Below, piece by piece: positions 1 to 5,886 of a DNA stretch of 5,886 bases; position 1 is the stretch's first letter, and each line of letters opens with the position of its first letter. The stretch spans positions 1-5,886 of the forward strand of contig JAMOMS010000269.1 of the NCBI GenBank assembly GCA_027067015.1, read 5' to 3'. The DNA is from Campylobacterales bacterium. Lineage in GTDB: Bacteria > Campylobacterota > Campylobacteria > Campylobacterales > Hydrogenimonadaceae. Made by a program: the position numbers and the translations under genes. A model generated the notes under the pieces. It was not told the origin of the DNA, did not search any database, and saw only the letters and a program-made list of their open reading frames with translations.

Positions 1-1176
1 CCCCAGCTTAAGATTTTGACCCCTTTTCAAGAGATGTTCGCGCTCAAGGCGATGTTTCGCGATGACTATGCCGAGGCGGTGGCTATTTTTAACAAAGGTT
101 TAAGCCGTATCGACTCCGCTCAGCGTCAAATCATATGGAACCGATGGCAACCGGTGGAGGTGCGGGTAAAACAGCGCGAGTGGATGTGGCAACCCCTGGC
201 GGCTCTTTTGACGGTAGTGATACTGCTGGCTACGGCCGTTATTTTGATGCGCAGGCAGATTCGTATTCGCAGGCGCTTGGCAAAAGAGCTTGAACGCTAT
301 ATGGCGGTGATTAACCGCTATGTTTTGATGTGTCGAACCGACAAAGAGGGGCGTATCACCTATATCAGCCGGGCACTGGAGGAGCTGACCGGTTATAAAA
401 AAGAGGAGCTTATCGGAGAGCGTTCACGTATTTTGGGTGATCGGCGCATATGGCGCGCATTAAAACGCGGGGAAGTTTGCGAAGACGCGTTGATGGAAGG
501 GGTGGCCAAAAACGGGGAGAGGTATTGGGTTTCCCAAACCGTTGTACCCATTGTAAATAGCCGTGGTGACCTGCAAGAGATTTTGGTTATTCGCAAAGAT
601 TTGACCCCCTATAAAAAACTGGAAGAGATGGTTTTGCATGATCCCATGACCGGCGCGATGAACCGCCGGGCGTTTAACCGGATGATCAAAGAGCGGATCG
701 CCAGGGGCGCAAGAGAGTTGAAACCTTTTGTTTTTATGGTTTTTGACGTGGACCACTTTAAAGAGTATAACGACCGCTACGGCCACATGGCGGGCGATGA
801 GGTGCTCAAAGAGGTTGTCAAGGCGATCAACGGCCTCTTTCGACGGGAGACCGATGCGCTCTTTCGGCTTGGGGGCGAGGAGTTTGGGATACTGTCGGAG
901 GGCATCAAGGAAGAACAGGTCGAGCAGATGGCCCGTCGGGTTGTTGAGCGTGTCGCCCAGATGGGGATTGTGCATGAGGGGAATGAGGGGTACGGTTGCG
1001 TGACGGTTTCGCTGGGGGCGGTCTTTTGCAAGCCTGTTGCGGGAAAAGTCGCGGATTCGGCCTGCATCTATTCACGGTGTGATGCCCTGATGTACGGGGT
1101 GAAAAAGAGCGGTCGCAACGGTTGGGCCTGTGAAACCCTGACCTTTGAGGATTGCGCGAAACAAAATGGACTATAA
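1..1176 (+). CDS. Membrane-bound PAS-GGDEF diguanylate cyclase with periplasmic sensor domain (5' end outside window)
   Basis: Predicted sensor enzyme that makes cyclic di-GMP from two GTP. The frame is open from base 1 with no stop, so the gene starts upstream. Residues are numbered here from the TTG at 16, which is probably not the true start. Residues 1-46 resemble the C-terminal end of a family 3 periplasmic solute-binding domain (pattern DDYAEAVAIFNKGL followed by RQIIWNRW). One transmembrane helix lies at about 59-78, followed by a basic stretch (RRQIRIRRR) marking the cytoplasmic side. A PAS domain spans about 95-200 (ITYISRALEELTGY, then KNGERYWV). The GGDEF domain spans about 203-375. 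It has the metal-binding FDVDHFKEYND segment at 243-253 and an intact GGEEF active-site loop at 286-290. An RxxD motif (RETD, 277-280) five residues before it is the usual product-inhibition site. The enzyme is therefore predicted active and feedback-inhibited. The input ligand is unknown. It ends in tandem stops TAA TAG (1174-1179), just before nadE. Confidence 0.9.
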   Translation, partial: PQLKILTPFQEMFALKAMFRDDYAEAVAIFNKGLSRIDSAQRQIIWNRWQPVEVRVKQREWMWQPLAALLTVVILLATAVILMRRQIRIRRRLAKELERYMAVINRYVLMCRTDKEGRITYISRALEELTGYKKEELIGERSRILGDRRIWRALKRGEVCEDALMEGVAKNGERYWVSQTVVPIVNSRGDLQEILVIRKDLTPYKKLEEMVLHDPMTGAMNRRAFNRMIKERIARGARELKPFVFMVFDVDHFKEYNDRYGHMAGDEVLKEVVKAINGLFRRETDALFRLGGEEFGILSEGIKEEQVEQMARRVVERVAQMGIVHEGNEGYGCVTVSLGAVFCKPVAGKVADSACIYSRCDALMYGVKKSGRNGWACETLTFEDCAKQNGL

Positions 1177-1177
1177 T
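1172..1177 (+). promoter_or_regulatory. Possible -10 box (TATAAT) before nadE
   Basis: A perfect TATAAT hexamer overlaps the TAA stop of the cyclase gene and lies six bases before the nadE ATG at 1184. No good -35 element is seen at 16-18 nt spacing, but Campylobacterota sigma-70 promoters commonly lack one. If used, the transcript would begin at or very near the nadE start codon. It could be chance, because the bases also encode the end of the upstream gene. Confidence 0.35.
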
Positions 1178-1183
1178 AGCCTT

Positions 1184-3115
1184 ATGAAAAACTCTACATT
1201 ACAGGCATACGGTTTTTACAGGGTGGCCGTGGCCGTGCCCGAGGTGCGGGTGGGTGACGTGGCCTTTAATGTCAAAGAGACGGCAAAAGTGTGGGAAGAG
1301 GCTTCCAAAAAGGGGGCGGCGATCACGCTTTTTCCCGAACTTGGGCTCAGCGGCTACAGTTGCGGGGATCTCTTTTTCCAGGTCGCCTTGCATGAGGCGG
1401 TGGAGGCGGGGCTTGAAAGCCTGCTCGCGCTTTCAGGTCAGTTGCGGGGCGTGGCCGTGGTGGGGCTTCCCCTGCCGCTTGGCGGAAGGCTCTATAATGT
1501 CGCGGCGGTGATCGGCGGCGGCCGTTTGCTGGGGGTGGTGCCCAAAACCTTCGTGCCTGAGCACAAGGAGTATTACGAGAAGCGCTGGTTTGTCTCCGGC
1601 GCGGAGGTAACGGGGCGCAGTATTCGGCTGGCGGGGCAGGAGGCGCCTTTTGGGGTTGACTTGCTGTTTGAGCACGGGGCGCTTTGCATGGGGGTGGAAG
1701 TGTGCGAAGATCTGTGGAGCGTCCTGCCCCCCAGCTCCCGCCAGGCTGTGGCGGGGGCCAATGTGCTGGTTAACCTCTCGGCCAGTGACGAGATGGTAGG
1801 CAAAAGCGAGTACCGCCAGACGTTGGTGGCCCAGCAGAGCGCCCGCTGTCTGGCGGCCTACCTGTACGCCTCCTGCGGCCCCGGGGAGTCGACCACCGAC
1901 GTGGTTTTCGGCGGGGACGCCATGATTTTTGAAAACGGTGTACTGCTGGCGCGAACCGAGCGCTTTGTCTTCGAGAGCCGTTATGTCACGGCCGAGATTG
2001 ATTTGCAAAGGCTTGAGACGGCGCGCCGAAGCGAGAGCGGTTACGCCGATGCGCCCCAAAGCGGTTCATGGCGGCGTATAACCCTTCCCCCGCTTCCCGC
2101 CCCAAAACAGCTAAGCCGCCCCATAGATCCCCACCCCTTTGTCCCCTCCGATCCCGCGCGGCGGAGCGAACGGTGTCGGGAGATCTTCGCCATCCAGACG
2201 ACGGCGCTAAGAAAACGCCTGCGCCATATCGGTACCGATCGCTGTGTTATCGGTATTTCCGGCGGGTTGGACTCGACCCTGGCACTGCTGGCCGTGGCGC
2301 GGGCGTATGAGCAGGCGGGGCTTGAGAAAGAGAAGATTCTTTGCGTCACCATGCCCGGATTCGGCACCACGGGGCGCACCCTCAACAACGCCAAAACCCT
2401 CTGCGCCCAATTGGGTGTGAGCCTGCGGGAGATCGATATTACCCCCTCCTGCCTACAACATTTTAAAGATATCGGCCACGATCCCGAAGTTCACGACGTG
2501 GTCTTTGAGAATGTGCAGGCAAGGGAGCGGACGCAGATTTTAATGGATCTGGCCAACAAGGCGGGGGGCATTGTGATCGGAACGGGGGACCTGAGTGAGT
2601 TGGCGTTGGGATGGAGCACCTATAACGGTGATCACATGAGTATGTACGCGATCAACATCGGTATTCCCAAGACCCTGGTGCGCTACATGGTGGCCTGGGC
2701 GGCGCAGGAGGCCTACCCCCGATTGCGGGCGGTGCTGGAGGATATTCTTGACACCCCCGTCAGCCCGGAACTTCTGCCCCATCAGGAAGATGAGATTGTC
2801 CAAAAGACCGAAGAGACGGTGGGGCCCTATGAACTGCACGACTTTTTTCTCTATCACTTCATCAAAAGCGGCGCGACGCCCTCAAAGATTCTCCTGCTTG
2901 CCCAAATAGCCTTTGCCGGCAGGTATGAGCGGGCGGAGATCAAAAAGTGGCTGGCGCTCTTTTTGCGTCGTTTCTTTTCCCAGCAGTTTAAGCGCAGTTG
3001 TCTGCCCGACGGGCCGAAGGTGGGCACCATTGCCCTCTCGCCCCGGGGCGATTGGCGTATGCCCAGCGATGCCGTGGTAGGCGTGTGGTTAAAGGAGCTG
3101 GAGGAGAAGGCATGA
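1184..3115 (+). CDS. nadE: Glutamine-dependent NAD+ synthetase
   Basis: Catalyses the last step of NAD synthesis: nicotinic acid adenine dinucleotide is adenylated by ATP and amidated with ammonia taken from glutamine. The protein is about 643 aa, the long two-domain form similar to the Mycobacterium tuberculosis enzyme. The N-terminal nitrilase-type glutaminase domain (about 10-275) has the complete Glu-Lys-Cys triad: E52 in FPELGLSGYS, K121 in VVPKTFVPEHKEYYE, and C174 in VEVCEDLW. The C-terminal synthetase domain (about 325-640) has the ATP-binding SGGLDS loop at 359-364, TGDLSELALGWSTY from 467, and the conserved tail PKV...LSPRGDWRMPSD. The ATG at 1184 was chosen because it places the triad at the family positions. 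ATG 1166 is in frame but would overlap the upstream gene. No clear Shine-Dalgarno sequence precedes 1184. The gene overlaps the next one by four bases (ATGA), suggesting translational coupling. Cytoplasmic. Confidence 0.96.
   Translation: MKNSTLQAYGFYRVAVAVPEVRVGDVAFNVKETAKVWEEASKKGAAITLFPELGLSGYSCGDLFFQVALHEAVEAGLESLLALSGQLRGVAVVGLPLPLGGRLYNVAAVIGGGRLLGVVPKTFVPEHKEYYEKRWFVSGAEVTGRSIRLAGQEAPFGVDLLFEHGALCMGVEVCEDLWSVLPPSSRQAVAGANVLVNLSASDEMVGKSEYRQTLVAQQSARCLAAYLYASCGPGESTTDVVFGGDAMIFENGVLLARTERFVFESRYVTAEIDLQRLETARRSESGYADAPQSGSWRRITLPPLPAPKQLSRPIDPHPFVPSDPARRSERCREIFAIQTTALRKRLRHIGTDRCVIGISGGLDSTLALLAVARAYEQAGLEKEKILCVTMPGFGTTGRTLNNAKTLCAQLGVSLREIDITPSCLQHFKDIGHDPEVHDVVFENVQARERTQILMDLANKAGGIVIGTGDLSELALGWSTYNGDHMSMYAINIGIPKTLVRYMVAWAAQEAYPRLRAVLEDILDTPVSPELLPHQEDEIVQKTEETVGPYELHDFFLYHFIKSGATPSKILLLAQIAFAGRYERAEIKKWLALFLRRFFSQQFKRSCLPDGPKVGTIALSPRGDWRMPSDAVVGVWLKELEEKA
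3101..3106 (+). promoter_or_regulatory. Ribosome binding site of DUF302 gene
   Basis: GAGGAG lies five bases before the ATG at 3112, inside the last codons of nadE. It supports 3112 as the start rather than an earlier in-frame ATG at 2998, which is buried in nadE. Confidence 0.7.
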
Positions 3116-3564
3116 GAAGATGGTGGATCATCGGCTTGATGATTTTGCCGCTGGCGGCCAAAAACGGGATTATCGACTATATCAGTCGTTACGATACCGA
3201 GGAGACGGGACGGCGGCTGGTGAAGATTTTGCGTGAGCGGGGTATACGTCTTTTCAGTGTCATTGACCACGCCGACGAAGCCAAAAGCGCGGGATTGACG
3301 ATAGCGCCTATGAAGCTCTTTATTTTCGGCGATCCCAAAACCGATGCCAGGTTGATCAACTGCGCGCCCACCATGGGGCTTGATCTGCCCATGAAGATGC
3401 TGGTCTTTACCGACAAAAAGGGCCAAACCCACATCACCTATAACGGGCCGCTCTATCTCTATTGGCGTCACCGGGTGCCGGTGCGGTGTGAACAGAAACT
3501 CCAAAAAGCGCTGGGCCCCATGCTCGATAAGCTGGCCAAAGAGGCGGCGGGGATCGCGCCGTAG
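3112..3564 (+). CDS. Small exported DUF302 family protein
   Basis: A 150-aa protein of unknown function. The first 16-18 residues (MRRWWIIGLMILPLAA) are two arginines followed by a hydrophobic run, consistent with a Sec signal peptide or a membrane anchor, so the protein probably acts in the periplasm. The mature part looks like a DUF302 domain: an N-terminal segment with the pattern FSVIDHADEAKSAGL, then APMKLFIFGDPK, a segment ending in LDLPMKMLVF, and THITYNGPLYLY. These are hallmarks of that family as I recall it. The charged C-terminal helix (about 125-147) is probably structural. The start is set by the GAGGAG site and by the ATGA overlap with the nadE stop. The stop codon TAG directly abuts the queH ATG. 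No enzymatic role can be assigned. Its placement between two cytoplasmic cofactor and tRNA genes does not explain it. Confidence 0.8.
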   Translation: MRRWWIIGLMILPLAAKNGIIDYISRYDTEETGRRLVKILRERGIRLFSVIDHADEAKSAGLTIAPMKLFIFGDPKTDARLINCAPTMGLDLPMKMLVFTDKKGQTHITYNGPLYLYWRHRVPVRCEQKLQKALGPMLDKLAKEAAGIAP

Positions 3565-4644
3565 ATGCTGGTTCATATCTGTTGTAGCGTCGACAGCCAC
3601 TACTTTTTAAAGCGGTTACGGGAGGATTTTCCCGATGAGCCGCTCGTGGGATTTTTCTACGACCCCAATATCCACCCCTACAGCGAGTACCTGTTAAGGC
3701 TGATGGATGTGCGGCGCAGTTGCGAGGCGCTCGGCGTTGAGCTCATTGAGGGGCCGTATGATTACGAAAGCTGGCTGGCGGCGGTACGGGGGCATGAGCA
3801 CGTGCCCGAGAAGGGGTCGCGCTGTAGCATCTGTTTTGAGAAGCGTTTTGCCGTCAGCGCCAAAAAGGCGGCGGAGCTTGGCCAAACACGCATGACCAGC
3901 ACCCTTCTGACCAGTCCCAAAAAGTCGATTGACCAGCTTCGTGCTGTCGGTGAGGCTATCGCCGAACGGGAAGGGGTGGCGTTTGTGACGGTTGATTATC
4001 GTGTCGGCGGCGGTACCCAGCGCCAGCAGGAGGAGGCCAAAAAGGCGAAACTCTACCGGCAGGATTATTGCGGTTGTCTCTTTGGACTGACCCAACAGCG
4101 CAAAGAGCAGGGCAGTGAGGCGGATGAGCTCTACACTCCTTTGGACGGGCGGGTACTGCCCGCTTCTATTGAGGAGAGGCTGGCGCTTTATGAGGCGCGC
4201 AGAAAGCTGGAAGAGGCGGGGCTTGAGTATCGGATTGTGCGCCGCAAGTTTTTAAACTGGCGTCTGCGCTACGGTTGGGTGCGCGTGAAAAAGAGGGTCG
4301 TGCCTTCGCATATGCTTCCCTACTCCGTGATGAAACGGCGCTACACCAACGGGCGGGTGGAGGTTGTAGAGGCGGGGCAGGGGTATTTCAACCGCGAAGA
4401 GGTTGTGTTTATGACCCTGGCGCGTTACAACGCGCTAAGCGGTCGGCGCTATGATTCGGTTGTGTCGCTTCTGTTTAACCCGCCCCCATTTGAAGAGGAG
4501 GTCAAAATAAGGGAAAGCGCGGGGCTTGGCCCGTGGGACCTTTCGCCGCTCATTGTGGTCGAGAAGATCCCCGAGGGGCGGGTGGAAATACTTATAGAGA
4601 GCGTGGTCTGGAGAGACGTCAGAGAAATATTAGTCCCGTTGTGA
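3565..4644 (+). CDS. queH: Epoxyqueuosine reductase QueH with C-terminal extension
   Basis: Reduces epoxyqueuosine to queuosine in tRNAs with GUN anticodons, the final step of queuosine synthesis, as the cobalamin-independent alternative to QueG. The family (formerly DUF208) is recognised by conserved cysteines and surrounding motifs: C6-C7 in [18 protein letters not shown] at about 33-42, C87 and C90 in RCSICFEKR, a [10 protein letters not shown] segment at 111-120, and C169/C171 in YRQDYCGC. The cysteines are expected to ligate the iron-sulfur and metal centre. The QueH core ends near residue 180. About 175 further residues follow, basic in their first half ([20 protein letters not shown] at about 231-250), with no domain I can name; a tRNA-contact role is only a guess. 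The ATG at 3565 immediately follows the previous TAG, so expression is probably coupled. It ends in tandem stops TGA TAA (4642-4647). No other queuosine genes are in view. The protein is cytoplasmic. Confidence 0.9.
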   Translation: MLVHICCSVDSHYFLKRLREDFPDEPLVGFFYDPNIHPYSEYLLRLMDVRRSCEALGVELIEGPYDYESWLAAVRGHEHVPEKGSRCSICFEKRFAVSAKKAAELGQTRMTSTLLTSPKKSIDQLRAVGEAIAEREGVAFVTVDYRVGGGTQRQQEEAKKAKLYRQDYCGCLFGLTQQRKEQGSEADELYTPLDGRVLPASIEERLALYEARRKLEEAGLEYRIVRRKFLNWRLRYGWVRVKKRVVPSHMLPYSVMKRRYTNGRVEVVEAGQGYFNREEVVFMTLARYNALSGRRYDSVVSLLFNPPPFEEEVKIRESAGLGPWDLSPLIVVEKIPEGRVEILIESVVWRDVREILVPL

Positions 4645-4663
4645 TAAAATCGGGTACTTTTTT
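4632..4663 (+). terminator. Possible intrinsic terminator at the end of queH
   Basis: AGTCCCG (4632-4638) can pair with CGGGTACT (4651-4658) if one T is bulged, giving a 4-bp GC stem plus 3 outer pairs around a 12-base loop. Six T run from 4658 to 4663. The stem starts inside the last queH codons. It is weak by length, so termination may be partial. Confidence 0.4.
4642..4650 (+). promoter_or_regulatory. Possible extended -10 promoter for fabZ-lpxA-clpX
   Basis: TGATAAAAT fits an extended -10 element (TGn followed by TAAAAT, five of six matches to TATAAT). The predicted start near 4656-4658 would leave a leader of about 22-24 nt that includes the fabZ ribosome site. No -35 is evident. It lies in the loop of the putative terminator and also contains the queH stop codon. 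Confidence 0.45.
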
Positions 4664-4666
4664 CGC

Positions 4667-4671
4667 AAGGA
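4667..4671 (+). promoter_or_regulatory. Ribosome binding site of fabZ
   Basis: AAGGA eight bases before the ATG at 4680. It fixes the fabZ start at [10 protein letters not shown] and argues against the longer in-frame reading that begins inside queH. Confidence 0.75.
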
Positions 4672-4679
4672 TTCCCACC

Positions 4680-5126
4680 ATGCTTGATGTTGTAGAGATT
4701 CAAAAGATTTTGCCGCACCGGTACCCCTTTTTGTTGGTTGACCGTGTCATCGACGTGCAAAACGGCGAGTCGATCGAGGCGTATAAAAACGTCTCTATCT
4801 CCGAGCCGGTTTTTGAGGGGCACTTCCCCGGACACCCCATCTATCCCGGTGTCATGATTATTGAAGGGATGGCCCAGGCGGGCGGTATTTTGGCTTTTCA
4901 GAGCATGAGCGGCGAGGAGCAGGCCGAAACCGAGGACAAGGTGGTCTACTTCATGAGCATTGACAAATGTAAATTCCGCCACCCCGTCCGCCCCGGCGAT
5001 CAGCTGGTCTACCGGCTCAATGTTTTAAAACACAAAGGGGCCATCTGGGTACTGGAGGGCAAAGCCTATGTGGATGAGAAGCTGGTGGCCGAAGCCGAGC
5101 TTAAAGCGATGATCGTGGACAAATAA
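4680..5126 (+). CDS. fabZ: 3-hydroxyacyl-[acyl-carrier-protein] dehydratase
   Basis: Dehydrates (R)-3-hydroxyacyl-ACP to trans-2-enoyl-ACP in each cycle of type II fatty acid synthesis. The protein is 148 aa, the normal size for a single hot-dog-fold subunit. Diagnostic segments are [13 protein letters not shown] at 11-23, [21 protein letters not shown] from 46, and [19 protein letters not shown] at 91-109. The catalytic pair is H48 (first His of HFPGHP) and E62 (in IEGMAQ), with the 14-residue spacing known for the family. The stop codon shares one base with the lpxA start (TAATG), so the two are probably coupled. FabZ and LpxA use the same hydroxyacyl-ACP pool, which makes the pairing a common arrangement that balances membrane phospholipid and lipid A synthesis. 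Cytoplasmic. Confidence 0.97.
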   Translation: MLDVVEIQKILPHRYPFLLVDRVIDVQNGESIEAYKNVSISEPVFEGHFPGHPIYPGVMIIEGMAQAGGILAFQSMSGEEQAETEDKVVYFMSIDKCKFRHPVRPGDQLVYRLNVLKHKGAIWVLEGKAYVDEKLVAEAELKAMIVDK

Positions 5127-5849
5127 TGGCGACGCAAATTCATCCCCAGGCCATCGTGGAGCCCGGGGCGAAGCTTGGCGAGGATGTGCAGATCGGCCCC
5201 TTCGCCTATGTCGGCGCGGAGGTAAGCATCGGCGATCGTACCGTTATCGGCCAGGGCGCGCGGATTGAGGGCGAGACGACAATCGGCCAGGATTGCGAGA
5301 TCTTCAGCCACGCGGTGGTCGGTTCCATTCCGCAGGATCTGAAGTTTCACGGCGAGAAGGTGCAGTTGATTATCGGCGATAGAAACAAGATCCGGGAGTT
5401 TACCCTTATCAACCCCGGTACCGAAGGGGGCGGCGGCGTGACGCGCATTGGGGACGATAACCTCTTTATGGGCTATGTGCACGTGGCGCACGACTGTCTT
5501 ATCGGCAACCGCTGTATTTTCGCCAACGCCGCCACGCTGGCGGGCCATGTGGAGATCGGCGACGGCGTGGTGGTGGGCGAATCAGGATGTGCCGCCCTAC
5601 TGCCTGGCCGAAGGGAACCGGGCGGTACTGCGCGGCTTAAACCTGACAGGGTTGAGACGGGCTTTGCCCAGAGAGGCCATTGATCCCGTGCGCTCAGCTT
5701 ACAAAGAGCTTTTTGAGCGGGGAAAACCCTTAAAAGAGACGGCGCAACGCCTGTTGGATGAGACGCATAGCGAAGAGGTTAAAAAGATGTGCCGGTTTGT
5801 TTTGCAGACCAAACGCGGCATTCCATATGAGAGGAAAACGAAAGCATGA
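5126..5849 (+). pseudogene. lpxA: UDP-N-acetylglucosamine acyltransferase, internally deleted and frameshifted as given
   Basis: LpxA transfers a 3-hydroxyacyl chain from ACP to UDP-GlcNAc, the first step of lipid A synthesis. From ATG 5126 the frame reads a normal left-handed beta-helix protein for 151 residues. It includes K73 (DLKF), H119 and H122 in YVHVAHDC (H122 matches catalytic E. coli His125), and H141 in [10 protein letters not shown]. After VVVG (ending 5578) this frame turns to nonsense and stops at 5683. The true continuation resumes one frame over at 5583 with [14 protein letters not shown] and runs 88 residues to TKRGIPYERKTKA and TGA 5847-5849. Compared with E. coli LpxA, about 23-24 codons are missing, including the His160 segment (HQF motif). 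A 68-nt deletion would account for both the loss and the frame change; restoring it gives about 263 aa, the usual length. Both flanks are fully conserved, so this may be an assembly or sequencing error rather than a dead gene. It overlaps fabZ by one base and clpX by four. Confidence 0.88.
5831..5835 (+). promoter_or_regulatory. Ribosome binding site of clpX
   Basis: GAGGA ten bases before the ATG at 5846, within the last lpxA codons. It supports the 4-nt overlapping start for clpX. Confidence 0.55.
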
Positions 5850-5886
5850 ACAACCAGCGAAAGTGCAGTTTCTGCACGGCGCCCGA
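5846..5886 (+). CDS. clpX: ClpX, ATPase subunit of ClpXP protease (N-terminal fragment, cut by window end)
   Basis: Only the first 13 codons are present: MNNQRKCSFCTAP. The CxxC pair (C7, C10) within the KCSFC pattern matches the start of the N-terminal zinc-binding domain of ClpX, which recognises substrates and adaptors. The complete protein would unfold substrates for ClpP in the cytoplasm. The identification also rests on gene order, since fabZ-lpxA-clpX is a recurrent arrangement in Campylobacterota. The ATG overlaps the lpxA TGA by four bases (ATGA). Little else can be said from so short a piece. Confidence 0.8.
   Translation, partial: MNNQRKCSFCTAP

Noticed and set aside
1174..1179. 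Tandem stop codons TAA TAG after the cyclase gene, similar to TGA TAA after queH (4642-4647), as a possible shared signal.
   Set aside because: Tandem stops are common, and both cases overlap AT-rich promoter-like hexamers that explain the bases equally well.
1433..2059. A 208-codon minus-strand open frame within nadE.
   Set aside because: It is wholly antisense to the conserved glutaminase domain and its composition is that expected of a mirror frame.
2854..3600. A long open frame (248 codons) on the minus strand across nadE, DUF302 and queH.
   Set aside because: It lies antisense to three well-supported genes, its translation resembles no family I know, and the GC-rich codon use of the + strand genes creates such frames throughout the window.
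5576..5586. Programmed ribosomal frameshifting to explain the lpxA frame change.
   Set aside because: No slippery heptamer is seen, and a frameshift would not restore the roughly 23 missing core residues, so a deletion explains the data better.
5448..5849. A separate small gene beginning at ATG 5448.
   Set aside because: Its first 44 or so residues are an off-frame reading of good LpxA sequence. Only the part from 5583 onward is meaningful, and that is the displaced LpxA C-terminus.

Overview
This window looks like an ordinary chromosomal housekeeping stretch from a member of the Campylobacterota (formerly Epsilonproteobacteria), probably a GC-rich free-living lineage rather than Helicobacter or Campylobacter. 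The evidence is the fabZ-lpxA-clpX gene order, the LpxA C-terminus ending in a TKRGIP-type motif that I recall from Helicobacter and Campylobacter, and a long-form QueH. The lineage call is inference; no rRNA or other marker gene is present. All genes are on the + strand and packed with almost no intergenic DNA.

Layout: (1) Positions 1-1176 hold the 3' part of a membrane-bound diguanylate cyclase: the end of a periplasmic solute-binding-type sensor domain, one transmembrane helix, PAS and GGDEF. (2) Positions 1184-3115 hold a glutamine-dependent NAD+ synthetase, followed with a 4-nt overlap by a small exported DUF302 protein (3112-3564). That gene is followed with no gap by queH, epoxyqueuosine reductase (3565-4644). 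These three look like one translationally coupled unit. (3) A very compact boundary at about 4632-4671 contains a terminator-like hairpin with a T-run, an extended -10 box in its loop and a Shine-Dalgarno sequence. (4) fabZ (4680-5126), lpxA (5126-5849) and the first codons of clpX (from 5846) form the next unit, with 1-nt and 4-nt overlaps. FabZ supplies the elongation step for hydroxyacyl-ACP metabolism, and LpxA draws (R)-3-hydroxyacyl-ACP from the same pool to start lipid A synthesis.

The one clear anomaly is in lpxA. The gene is intact on both sides of about 5578-5583, but at that point the reading frame shifts and roughly 23 codons of the hexapeptide-repeat core are missing, including the equivalent of E. 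coli His160. An internal deletion of about 68 nt explains both facts. Because lpxA is normally essential and the flanking coding sequence is undecayed, an assembly or sequencing error is at least as likely as a true pseudogene. I see no mobile element, CRISPR array, RNA gene or novel defence-type system here.
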